Source: Croceibacterium ferulae | Lineage (GTDB): Bacteria > Pseudomonadota > Alphaproteobacteria > Sphingomonadales > Sphingomonadaceae | Assembly (NCBI RefSeq): GCF_003660445.1 | Contig: NZ_QZVQ01000009.1 | Span: forward strand, 204,210 to 268,209 | Direction: 5' to 3' | Length of the DNA: 64,000 bases | In this document: positions 16,036 through 24,552 of the stretch, one piece after another | Layout: every line of letters starts with the position of its first letter | Numbering within the stretch: position 1 is the stretch's first letter | Made by a program: the position numbers and the translations under genes | Notes under the pieces: model-generated | Seen by the model: the letters and a program-made list of their open reading frames with translations, nothing else | Database searches by the model: none | Told to the model about the DNA's origin: nothing

Positions 16036-19008
16036 ATGTTCTACAACAACGCCAGCTACCGGCATTCTCTCATGCGCGGATCGTCGATGCCCGTGGTTGC
16101 GGCGCTGGCATGTCTTCTGCCGCTGCCTGCCCTGGCGCAGGTGCCGCCGGCGCAGACGCCGCCATCCGCCGAAGTCCTCGCCGGGCCTGACGGCCCGCTC
16201 CAATCCGCACCGGAGGAACTCTCCGACCCGGCGCAACCCGGTGGCCGTGCCAATGGGGAGATCGTGGTCACCGGCACGCGGATCGTGACCGGCGGGTTCG
16301 ATGCGCCCACACCGACCACCGTGCTCGGGGCCGAACAGATCGCCGCGAATGCGCAGCCCAACATCTTCACCACCATTGCCCAGCTGCCGTCGCTGCAGGG
16401 ATCGACCGGCACGCAGGTGAACACCTTCAGCACGTCCAGCGGGCAGCAGGGGCTCAGCTCCTTCTCGCTGCGCGGCGTGGGCGCGATCCGGACACTGACC
16501 CTGCTCGACGGGCAGCGGGTGGTCGGCGCCAACGTGACGGGCGTGCCCGATGTCAGCCTGTTCCCGCAATTGCTGGTGCAGCGGGTCGACGTGGTGAACG
16601 GCGGCGCCTCGGCGTCCTATGGCTCCGACGCGGTCGGCGGCGTGGTCAACTTCATCCTCGACAACCGCTTCCAGGGTATCAAGGGGAACGTCCTGGGCGG
16701 CATCACCACCTATGGCGATGACGAGCAGATCCTGCTCCAGCTCGCCGCCGGCACCAGCCTGCTGGATGACCGGCTGCACCTCGTGACCAGCATCGAATAT
16801 GACGACGAAGCCGGCGTGCCGGGCGGCAATTACGGGTTCAATCTGGCCAACGGCCGTGACTGGTTCACCGGTTTCTCGATGATCAATCGCGGCGTGCTGA
16901 ACGACGGTTCGCCGCAATATATCATGCGCGACCGGATCCAGACCGCGGGCTACGGCAAATATGGCCTGATCACCAGCGGCCCGCTGACCGGCACCGCCTT
17001 CGACATCGACGGCAACCCGTACCAGTTCCAGTTCGGCAGCCCCTGCTATGGCACTCTGTGCGAAGGCGGCAACGTTGCCGGCAATGTCGATGCGGGCCGC
17101 TCGCTGCGTTCCGCGATCGAGCGGCTGAACAGCTACAGCCGGGTCGGCTTCGAGTTTTCGCCCGGTCACGAGATCTATGGCACGGTCAACATCGCGCGCG
17201 TGCGCACCAGCAACCAGCCGGTGAACGGCGCGAACCGTCCCGGCCTGACGATCCAGTGCGACAACCCGTTCGTGCCGCAGTCGATCAAGGCGAGCTGTGC
17301 CACGGCCGGCATCACCAGCTTCGGCTTCGGCACCAGCAATGCTGCCCTGGGCAACACGCTGGTCGAAACCGAGCGGCGGCAATACCGCTATGTCGCGGGG
17401 GTGAAGGGCGAGTTCGGCATCGGTGGCCGGGACTGGAGCTACGACCTCTACGGCACGCACGGTATCAATTACACCGACATCGACGTGAGCAACATCCCGC
17501 TCAATCCCCGGTTCAACCAGGCGATCGACGTCATCACGCTGAACGGCCAGCCCGCCTGCCGCAGTGCGGTCGCGCGGGAGGCCGGCTGTCAGCCGCTGAA
17601 CGTGTTCGGCGGATCGCCGTCCCAGGCGGCACTGGATTACGTCGTCCCGGCGAACGGCCCCTATCAGCGCACGCGCCAGACCCAGGATGTTGTCAGCCTC
17701 AGCTTCTCCGGCTCGCCATTCGACCTGTGGGCGGGCCCGTTCTCCATCGCCTTTGGCGGGGAGTATCGGCGCGAGTTCTACCGGGTGGAGGCCGATCCGT
17801 ATGGCGCGGGCTTCGCCAACACGCCGCCCAATGCGGACTACCCGGCCGATCCGGTGCTGAACGCCTCCGGCAATGGCAACTGGTATGCGGGCACCTACAA
17901 GAACGGGCGCGGCGTCTACGACGTCAAGGAAGCCTTCGTGGAAGCCAATTTGCCGCTGTTCGATTCCACGGCGATCGGCCAGGCCAACCTCAACGGCGCG
18001 GCCCGGGTCACCGATTACAGCACATCCGGCGTGGTCTGGGCGTGGAAGTTCGGCGGAACGTGGGATACGCCGCTGGACGGCTTCCGCGTCCGGGGCGTGA
18101 CATCGCGGGACGTGCGTGCGCCCAACCTGTCGGAACTGTTCGCGGCGCCTGTCACCACGACGCTGCCCAACTTCTTCGACCCGTTCACCAACACCAACGT
18201 GCTGGTGGTCCAGAACTCGATCGGCAACACCGCGCTGACGCCGGAACTGGCGCGCAACACCACTGTCGGCTTCACGTACAATCCGGCGTTTGCGCCCAAC
18301 GTGAACCTGTCGTTCGACTACTACAATCTGGAGATCGAGGACGTCATCTCCGGCCTTGCGCCGGCGGACATCGTGCAATTGTGCTTCCAGAACGTCCTGC
18401 CGGAAACATGCAGCGCATTCGATCTCAACAACACCGGCGGCAACGGCAATTTCGTCAACGTGCAGGCGTTCAACCTGGCGTCGATCGAGACCAGGGGCTT
18501 CGATATCGAAGCCAGCCTGCGCCTGCCCCAGCCACTCGGCCTGCCGGGTTCGTTGACGCTGCGGGGCCTGGCCACCCATGTCATCGACTACATCACCGAC
18601 ACCGGCCTGCCCGGAACGATCCCGGTCGATGGCGCGGGCAACAATTCGGGCGCCACGCCGGACTGGAAGTGGTTGATGATCCAGAGTTATGAGACGGACA
18701 CGTTCTCGCTCCTGGTGCAGGAACGCTGGTTCAGCGACGGCACTTACGGCAACCAGTATGTCGTCTGCGCGCCGGGCAGCTGCCCCGCCTCCACTTCGCA
18801 GCGACCGACGATCGACAACAACACGCTGAAGGGCGCGTTCTATGTCGACATCGGCGCGACGGTGAACCTGACGGAGGAGGTCACGCTGTATGGCAAGGTC
18901 GACAATCTGTTCGACCGTGATCCGGAACCCTCGCCCATCTTCAACAATCCGGCCCTGTATGACCAGATCGGCCGGACCTACCGCGCCGGCGTGCGCTTCG
19001 CCTTTTGA
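16036..19008 (+). CDS. TonB-dependent receptor (outer-membrane oligosaccharide uptake), copy 2
   Basis: An outer-membrane receptor of 990 residues. The signal peptide ends at LPALAQ. A proline-rich linker leads to a TonB-box-like GEIVVTGTRIV, then a plug with QLPSLQG, SLRGVGAIRTLTLLDGQRV and NGGASASYGSDAVGGVVNFILD, and a barrel ending in VRFAF. The start at 16036 has AAGGGGAAACAGG upstream; longer in-frame extensions have none. Its plug is quite unlike those of receptors 1 and 3, so it probably takes a different ligand. It is divergent from the permease/GH43 operon with which it shares two LacI-type operators, and it converges on a GH43 lipoprotein gene. Confidence 0.95.
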   Translation: MFYNNASYRHSLMRGSSMPVVAALACLLPLPALAQVPPAQTPPSAEVLAGPDGPLQSAPEELSDPAQPGGRANGEIVVTGTRIVTGGFDAPTPTTVLGAEQIAANAQPNIFTTIAQLPSLQGSTGTQVNTFSTSSGQQGLSSFSLRGVGAIRTLTLLDGQRVVGANVTGVPDVSLFPQLLVQRVDVVNGGASASYGSDAVGGVVNFILDNRFQGIKGNVLGGITTYGDDEQILLQLAAGTSLLDDRLHLVTSIEYDDEAGVPGGNYGFNLANGRDWFTGFSMINRGVLNDGSPQYIMRDRIQTAGYGKYGLITSGPLTGTAFDIDGNPYQFQFGSPCYGTLCEGGNVAGNVDAGRSLRSAIERLNSYSRVGFEFSPGHEIYGTVNIARVRTSNQPVNGANRPGLTIQCDNPFVPQSIKASCATAGITSFGFGTSNAALGNTLVETERRQYRYVAGVKGEFGIGGRDWSYDLYGTHGINYTDIDVSNIPLNPRFNQAIDVITLNGQPACRSAVAREAGCQPLNVFGGSPSQAALDYVVPANGPYQRTRQTQDVVSLSFSGSPFDLWAGPFSIAFGGEYRREFYRVEADPYGAGFANTPPNADYPADPVLNASGNGNWYAGTYKNGRGVYDVKEAFVEANLPLFDSTAIGQANLNGAARVTDYSTSGVVWAWKFGGTWDTPLDGFRVRGVTSRDVRAPNLSELFAAPVTTTLPNFFDPFTNTNVLVVQNSIGNTALTPELARNTTVGFTYNPAFAPNVNLSFDYYNLEIEDVISGLAPADIVQLCFQNVLPETCSAFDLNNTGGNGNFVNVQAFNLASIETRGFDIEASLRLPQPLGLPGSLTLRGLATHVIDYITDTGLPGTIPVDGAGNNSGATPDWKWLMIQSYETDTFSLLVQERWFSDGTYGNQYVVCAPGSCPASTSQRPTIDNNTLKGAFYVDIGATVNLTEEVTLYGKVDNLFDRDPEPSPIFNNPALYDQIGRTYRAGVRFAF

Positions 19009-19017
19009 TGCTGCCTT

Positions 19018-19047
19018 CCGCCGCCGTGGCGTGGGCCGCGGCGGCGG
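19018..19047. terminator. Hairpin between convergent TonB receptor 2 and GH43 lipoprotein genes
   Basis: CCGCCGCCG (19018-19026) pairs with CGGCGGCGG (19039-19047) over a 12-base loop. It lies between two converging stop codons, so it may act in both directions. There is no T-tract. Confidence 0.45.
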
Positions 19048-19054
19048 CACCGGT

Positions 19055-20650
19055 TCAGGGCAGGGCCGTCAGCGTGAACCCGTCGACATCCAGATGACCG
19101 CCAGCAGCTCCCGGATTGTAGCAGGACAGGGCGAACTGCACGCCCTGGAAGGTGCCGGTGCGCCAGTCATAGACCAGCGGCACCTCGCCCCCCACCGGCG
19201 TGAAGCCCTGCCCGTCCAGGCTGTAGGACAGGGTTGCGCGATCCCCTGTGAAATCCATGTCGGTGCGCAGCCACAGGCGTTCCGCAGTGATCGGCACGGC
19301 AGCGACGCGGCTGTCCACGACGGGGCCTTGCTCCGTCGCTTCCGTCACCTGCACCGTCAGCGCGCGGGTGCCGTCCGGCTGGCCGGTGATCGCCAGCTGG
19401 CCGCTGAACTTGCCGAAAGTGCCGAAGCCGCACACATCGCCGGGGCGGATGCCGCTGGCGTCCACCACCACCTCGCCGCGGCCGCCGGGGGCCTGCCCCT
19501 TCTGCACCAGCGTGTTGCGGGCCCCCCACAACTGGTCGCCGGGCGCCGCCTTCAGCCGCAGCCAGCCCGGCCGCTCCGTCAGGGACCAGAGGCGGTCCAG
19601 CGGGTTGTGGTTCCACTGCCATTGCAGGCCCAGCGTGGTGCTGTCGAAAGTGTCGGTGGCGGGCGGCTCGCGGAAGGGATGGCCGGTGATTGGCTTGGGC
19701 GCGCGGGCGGGCACCCGATCGGGCGCCTCGGGCGTGCCCCAGATCGGCCACCCGTCGCGCCAGAACACCGGGCTGATATTCGTCACCCGGCCCTTGGCAC
19801 CGGCATCGAGCATGACGAAGCCGTAGAACTCCCCGTTCGGCAGGTCGACCAGCGCCCCCTGATGGCCGCCGGTCGTGTCGTCGATCGACGGGCGCGTTTC
19901 CCAGGGGCCGAACAGGCTGCGGGCGCGGCTGACCGTCATGGCCAGGCGGCGGGGGATCGAGTTGAACAGGTAATACCAGCCGTCCCGCTTGACGATCTTG
20001 GACCCCTCGGCCCCCTGGTAGTAATGCACCACGCGCGAGCTGGTGATGCGGCTGACCGTCTCGTCCAGCGTGTGCAGCGTGATCGTGCCGTCGCTGCCGA
20101 TCGCGGTGGCGAGATAGCTGGCGCCGTCATCGTCGAAGAACAGCGCCGGATCGAACAGCTCCTGCCCCAGCTCGGCAAAGGTCCACGGCCCGCGCGGATC
20201 GCGCGCCTGGTAGATGCGCGTGCTCTGTCCGACAGGCGTGACCGCGACGTAGAAGGTGCCGTCCCGATGGCGCAGGCTGGGCGCGTAGACCCCGGCGCGA
20301 TAGGCGCCGCCATCGGCCAGATCATAGTGCGGCCGCCCTTCCAGCCGGCCGACGACATGCGACAGGATGTCCCAGTTCACCAGATCCTTCGAATGCAGCA
20401 GGGTCAGCCCAGGCACATTGGCGAAAGTGGTGCTCACGAAATAGAAATCGTCGCCTACGCGGATGATGTCTGGATCGGGATAGTCGGCGTTGAGCGGCGG
20501 GTTCAGATATGTGCCGTCGCCCTGGTCCGAACGCCAGACCTGCGCCGGCGGTGCGCCGGTACCGGCAACCGGAAGCTGTCCGGCACATCCGCCGACAAGC
20601 ACCGCAGCCGCCGCGCCCGCCATCCATCGCGCCGCCAATATCCTGTGCAT
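19055..20650 (-). CDS. GH43-family lipoprotein glycosidase
   Basis: A glycoside hydrolase of 531 residues starting with a lipoprotein signal: a hydrophobic stretch and a VLVGGC lipobox near residue 19, so it is probably anchored in a membrane facing the periplasm or outside. The GH43 domain begins with NPPLNADYPDPDIIRVGDDFYF (base aspartate in YPDPD), followed by LFDPALFFDDDGASYLA and a GSKIVKRDGWYYLFNS strand. A C-terminal beta-sandwich of GH43_C2 type ends the protein. The start at 20650 is chosen for the lipobox; longer frames add an implausible basic leader. It is divergent from the GH3 gene. Likely a beta-xylosidase or arabinofuranosidase acting before import to the cytoplasm. Confidence 0.9.
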   Translation of the reverse strand: MHRILAARWMAGAAAAVLVGGCAGQLPVAGTGAPPAQVWRSDQGDGTYLNPPLNADYPDPDIIRVGDDFYFVSTTFANVPGLTLLHSKDLVNWDILSHVVGRLEGRPHYDLADGGAYRAGVYAPSLRHRDGTFYVAVTPVGQSTRIYQARDPRGPWTFAELGQELFDPALFFDDDGASYLATAIGSDGTITLHTLDETVSRITSSRVVHYYQGAEGSKIVKRDGWYYLFNSIPRRLAMTVSRARSLFGPWETRPSIDDTTGGHQGALVDLPNGEFYGFVMLDAGAKGRVTNISPVFWRDGWPIWGTPEAPDRVPARAPKPITGHPFREPPATDTFDSTTLGLQWQWNHNPLDRLWSLTERPGWLRLKAAPGDQLWGARNTLVQKGQAPGGRGEVVVDASGIRPGDVCGFGTFGKFSGQLAITGQPDGTRALTVQVTEATEQGPVVDSRVAAVPITAERLWLRTDMDFTGDRATLSYSLDGQGFTPVGGEVPLVYDWRTGTFQGVQFALSCYNPGAAGGHLDVDGFTLTALP

Positions 20651-20784
20651 CCGTTCCCCATCCTTGCTTCTTTTCGTTGCCCGCAGCCTAGGTCGTGCCG
20701 CGCAGCCGGGCAATCGCGGGATCCTGCACCGCCGGGGAAAGCAGGACGGGCAGATCGGCTGAATGACAATCCGAGGGAGAGACC

Positions 20785-23451
20785 ATGACAAGTTCGAGCA
20801 CCATCAGATTGCGGCGCGCCCTGGCAACGTTCGCCACCGCGACCTGCCTTCTGGCAACACCGCCGGTGTCCGCGCAGGTACTGCCCGGGGCCAGCGTGCC
20901 GACCTACCAGAAGGCGGACCAGGCACCTGATGCCCGGGCCCGCGACCTGGTCGGGCGCATGACGCTGGAGGAAAAGGCATCGCAGCTGGTGAATGATGCG
21001 CCGGCGATCCCGCGCCTGGGCATCCGCGAGTACAATTGGTGGAACGAAGGGCTGCACGGCGTGGCCGGCGCCGGCTTCGCCACCGTCTTCCCCCAGGCGA
21101 TCGGCATGGCCGCGACGTTTGACACCGCGCATATCGGCGATGTGGCCAGCCTCATCAGCCGGGAATTCCGCGCCATACATCTGGCCAGACAGCATCGCTT
21201 CGGCGGATCGGACTGGTTCACCGGGCTGACGGTGTGGTCGCCCAACATCAACATTTTCCGCGATCCGCGCTGGGGCCGGGGGCAGGAAACCTATGGTGAG
21301 GATCCGTATCTGACGTCCCGCCTGGGCGTCGCCTTCGTGAAGGGCCTGCAGGGCGAAGACGACACCTATCTGCGGACGGTGGCGACGCCCAAGCATTATG
21401 CGGTGCACAGCGGCCCCGAGCCCTCCCGTCACCGGGACGACATCCACCCGTCGGCCCGCGATCTGGCGGACACCTATCTGCCTGCCTTCCGCGCGACGGT
21501 GATGGAGGGAGAGGCGGCCTCGGTGATGTGCGCCTACAACGCGGTGGACGGGAAGCCCGCCTGCGCCAGCGAGGAGCTGCTGACCGGCTACCTGCGCGAT
21601 TCGTGGAAGTTCGACGGGTTCGTCGTGTCCGACTGCGAGGCGGTGGCGGACATCTATCTCGACGACCACCACGACTACACCGACACGCCCGAACAGGGCG
21701 TCGCCGCGGCGTTCGAGGCGGGGATGGACCTGATCTGCGGCGGCCCGGTCGAGATCGACCATGTCGTCAGTGCCGTGCGCACGGGCGTGCTGGACGAGGC
21801 GGTGATCGACCGGTCGCTGGTGCGCCTGTTCACCGCGCGCATGCAGCTGGGTCAGTTCGACGATCCGGCAGACGTGTTTCCCGGCATCACGCCGCGCGAC
21901 CATGACACGGCGGAGAACCGCGCACTGGCGCAGCGGACGGCGGAAAAGGCGCTCGTCCTGCTGAAGAACGAAGGCAACCTGCTGCCACTGGCCCGCGCGC
22001 CGCAGCGGATCGCCGTGGTGGGGCCGAACGCGGACACGCTCGCCTCGCTGGTGGGCAATTACAATGGCGAACCTTCGCACCCGGTTACCGTGCTGGGGGG
22101 CATCCGGCGTCGCTACCCGCAGGCCGAGGTCACCTATGTGCAGGGGGCCGGCCTGATCGAGCCGGGCCTGGCGCCCGTGCCCGCCGGTGCCCTGTGCCTG
22201 GATGCGCGCTGCAGCAGGCCCGGCCTGCGGCTGGGCGAGTTCAGCGACCGCAGCTTTGCCGGCGATCCCGATGAAAGCGAGGTTCGGACGGACGTGCATT
22301 ATGCCTGGGAAGGTGAGCGCCGCAACGGCGCCGTGCGGTGGAGCGGGTTCCTGCGTGCGCCGGAAAGCGGCACCTACACCTTCCGCTACGCGGCCAATGG
22401 CGGCTATCGCATCCGCGTCGGCGACGAGATGATCGTGGATGCCTGGGACGTCGACTGGCGCCCCTCGATCGCCACCGGGACGGTGACGCTGGAGGCCGGC
22501 CGCACCTACCCCATCACGGTGGAGGCGTTCCAGCGCGAGGACCAGGGCGACGAACGCCTGCTGTGGGGCATACCCAGCGACGAGGGCGCGCAGGCTGCGG
22601 TCGCGGCGGCGGGCCAGGCGGAGCTGGTGGTCTTCGTCGGCGGGTTGACGTCGGAGGTGGAGGGCGAGGAGATGAAGGTCGTGGTCGACGGTTTCGCCGG
22701 CGGTGACCGCACCAGCCTGGACCTGCCCGCCCCGCAGCAGAAGCTGCTGGAACAGGTGGTCGCCACCGGCACGCCGACCGTGCTGGTGCTGATCAATGGC
22801 AGCGCCCTGAGCGTCAACTGGGCGGACGAGAACGTGCCTGCGATCATCGAGGCGTGGTATCCGGGCGGACAGGGCGGTGATGCCATCGCCCGCGCCATCG
22901 CCGGCGATTTCAGCCCGGCCGGGCGCCTGCCGGTGACGTTCTACCGGTCGGCGAACGACCTGCCGCCATTCAGCGATTACGGCATGGCCAACCGCACCTA
23001 CCGCTACTTCGCAGGGGAGGTGCTTTATCCGTTCGGCTACGGCCTGTCCTACACCACCTTCGACTATGCGCGCCCGCGGCTTTCTGCCCGACGCATTCGC
23101 GCAGGCCAGCCGGCCACCGTGTCGGTCCAGGTGACCAATAGCGGCGCCATGGATGGCGAGGAGGTGGTGCAGGTCTATGTCAGCCGGCCCGGCGTGGATG
23201 GTGCGCCGATCCGCGCGCTCGCGGCGTTCGAGCGGATCACCCTTGCCAAGGGGGAGAGCCGGACCGTGCGCCTCACGCTCGACCCGCGCGCGCTCAGCAC
23301 CGTGGATGCGGATGGCGAGCGGCGGGTGGAGGCTGGCACGGTCGATCTGTGGATCGGCGGCGGGCAGCCCGGCATGCGCCCCGGCCTTGCCGCGGCGTCC
23401 GGCGTGGCGGCATCCCTCACCATCACCGGCACCGAAGCCTTGCCGCGCTGA
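20785..23451 (+). CDS. GH3 beta-xylosidase/beta-glucosidase with PA14 insert
   Basis: An exported enzyme of 888 residues; the signal peptide ends near PVSAQV at about residue 31. The GH3 N-terminal barrel has RMTLEEKASQLVNDAPAI, YNWWNEGLHG and the nucleophile motif FVVSDCEAV (Asp-283). The C-terminal GH3 sandwich (ALVLLKNEGNLLPL to LINGSALSVNW) is interrupted by a PA14 module (GFLRAPESGTYTFRYAANGG), and an Fn3-like domain closes the protein. EYNWWNEGLHG is typical of GH3 beta-xylosidases and this architecture is common in xylan loci, so xylosidase is preferred over glucosidase. GAGGGAGAGACC precedes the ATG. It is divergent from the GH43 lipoprotein. Confidence 0.93.
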   Translation: MTSSSTIRLRRALATFATATCLLATPPVSAQVLPGASVPTYQKADQAPDARARDLVGRMTLEEKASQLVNDAPAIPRLGIREYNWWNEGLHGVAGAGFATVFPQAIGMAATFDTAHIGDVASLISREFRAIHLARQHRFGGSDWFTGLTVWSPNINIFRDPRWGRGQETYGEDPYLTSRLGVAFVKGLQGEDDTYLRTVATPKHYAVHSGPEPSRHRDDIHPSARDLADTYLPAFRATVMEGEAASVMCAYNAVDGKPACASEELLTGYLRDSWKFDGFVVSDCEAVADIYLDDHHDYTDTPEQGVAAAFEAGMDLICGGPVEIDHVVSAVRTGVLDEAVIDRSLVRLFTARMQLGQFDDPADVFPGITPRDHDTAENRALAQRTAEKALVLLKNEGNLLPLARAPQRIAVVGPNADTLASLVGNYNGEPSHPVTVLGGIRRRYPQAEVTYVQGAGLIEPGLAPVPAGALCLDARCSRPGLRLGEFSDRSFAGDPDESEVRTDVHYAWEGERRNGAVRWSGFLRAPESGTYTFRYAANGGYRIRVGDEMIVDAWDVDWRPSIATGTVTLEAGRTYPITVEAFQREDQGDERLLWGIPSDEGAQAAVAAAGQAELVVFVGGLTSEVEGEEMKVVVDGFAGGDRTSLDLPAPQQKLLEQVVATGTPTVLVLINGSALSVNWADENVPAIIEAWYPGGQGGDAIARAIAGDFSPAGRLPVTFYRSANDLPPFSDYGMANRTYRYFAGEVLYPFGYGLSYTTFDYARPRLSARRIRAGQPATVSVQVTNSGAMDGEEVVQVYVSRPGVDGAPIRALAAFERITLAKGESRTVRLTLDPRALSTVDADGERRVEAGTVDLWIGGGQPGMRPGLAAASGVAASLTITGTEALPR

Positions 23452-23460
23452 GAAAACAGC

Positions 23461-23495
23461 AAGGCCGCCGCGCCGGGATCGACGCGGCGGCCCTT
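23461..23495. terminator. Bidirectional terminator between GH3 and esterase genes
   Basis: GGCCGCCGCG (23463-23472) pairs perfectly with CGCGGCGGCC (23483-23492) over a 10-base loop, flanked by AA and CTT. It lies between two converging stop codons. On the minus strand the stem is followed by a T-rich stretch (TTGCTGTTTTC). Confidence 0.65.
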
Positions 23496-23536
23496 GTCGG
23501 CACAGGCGGGGAACCGGCTGCGCGATACTGGTTCCG

Positions 23537-24511
23537 CTATTCCGCTGCGGCCGTGATCCAGCCGTGCATCGTCATCCATGCGGCGAAGGCTTCGAACCAG
23601 TCGGTGCTGGTCGTGGTCTTGGGATACATGCCGAAGCCGTGGCCGCCCTGTTCGTAGAGGTGGAACTCGACCGGCTTCCCGGCAGTCTTCCAGGCATCGA
23701 TCAGCCCGAACCCGCTATTGGCGAAGAACGGGTCGTCTGCCGCCAGTGCGACAAACAGGGGCGGGGCGTCGGCCGGCACCGTGACGCTGGCCAGCGGGCC
23801 GTAGACGTTGCCGATGAAGGCCGGCTTGGCCTCCTCGCCCGCCAGGGCGGTCGCCATGGTCAGCATCGCGCCGGCGGAAAAGCCGACCATGCCGATGCGA
23901 TCGGGGTCGACCTTCCATTCCCCTGCACGGCTGCGGATCAGCGCAAAGGCGGCGCGCGCGTCGGTGATCTGCGGCTCCAGGTTCGCCATCATCTGTTCCG
24001 GATCAGGCCGCGGCGGGCGCGCCGCGGTGGTCGAGAACATCTGCGCCATGGACTGTTCGAACGCCCCCATCTCGGCCGGGGTCTGGTTCAGGCGGTACTT
24101 CAGGACAAAGGCCGCGACGCCCTTGTCCGCGAGCGCCTTCGCCACGTCCCAGCCCTCGTTCTCCATGGACAAGGTGCGGAAGCCGCCGCCGGGCGCGACC
24201 ACCACCGCGGTGCCGTTGGCCCGTGCCGGATCCGGCAGGAAGGGCGTGAGCGTGGCCACCACCACATTGCGCGCAAAGACGCTGCCATACTGGCTGTGCC
24301 ATGATTCCGGGATGTCGCCGCCTGGCAGCGGGCCGGTGCCGAGTTCGATCGCGGTCGGCTGCGCCGGGATCTCGATCGGCCGCATCTGTTCGTCCTGCGC
24401 ATGCGCCGGACCGGAGAAGACCAGGGCCAGCGCCCCCGCCATGATCCCGAGCCGCCTGAACGAGAAACCTTGCCGCCGGGCTGCTGCTCGGTGTTCCATT
24501 GTTCTTACCAC
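23537..24511 (-). CDS. Exported alpha/beta-hydrolase, acetyl-xylan-esterase-like
   Basis: An alpha/beta-hydrolase of about 324 residues with a signal peptide ending at GPAHAQ. The family elements are visible: an oxyanion-hole strand VVVAPGGGFR, nucleophile elbow VGFSAGAM, an acid in LAADDPFF and the catalytic histidine in GGHGFGMYP. Such dienelactone-hydrolase-like enzymes in hemicellulose loci are usually acetyl or feruloyl esterases. A GTG start at 24511 with AAGGAG seven bases upstream is chosen; the ATG at 24499 is the alternative. It follows the SGNH esterase gene by 41 bases on the same strand, so two different esterases are made together. Confidence 0.85.
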   Translation of the reverse strand: MVRTMEHRAAARRQGFSFRRLGIMAGALALVFSGPAHAQDEQMRPIEIPAQPTAIELGTGPLPGGDIPESWHSQYGSVFARNVVVATLTPFLPDPARANGTAVVVAPGGGFRTLSMENEGWDVAKALADKGVAAFVLKYRLNQTPAEMGAFEQSMAQMFSTTAARPPRPDPEQMMANLEPQITDARAAFALIRSRAGEWKVDPDRIGMVGFSAGAMLTMATALAGEEAKPAFIGNVYGPLASVTVPADAPPLFVALAADDPFFANSGFGLIDAWKTAGKPVEFHLYEQGGHGFGMYPKTTTSTDWFEAFAAWMTMHGWITAAAE

Positions 24512-24552
24512 TTCGCCTCTCCTTGTTATGATTGGTCGGCAGCCGGCCCCGG

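Noticed and set aside
15726..16190. A 154-codon frame overlapping the TonB receptor 2 start
   Set aside because: It lies in the AT-rich control region, contains operator c, and has no motif; the receptor start with AAGGGGAAACAGG explains the 3-prime part.
15934..19050. A 1038-codon open frame antisense to TonB receptor 2
   Set aside because: It mirrors the receptor codons in GC-rich DNA, is rich in Arg, Val, Gln and His without any domain, and has no ribosome site. The receptor on the plus strand has full family motifs.
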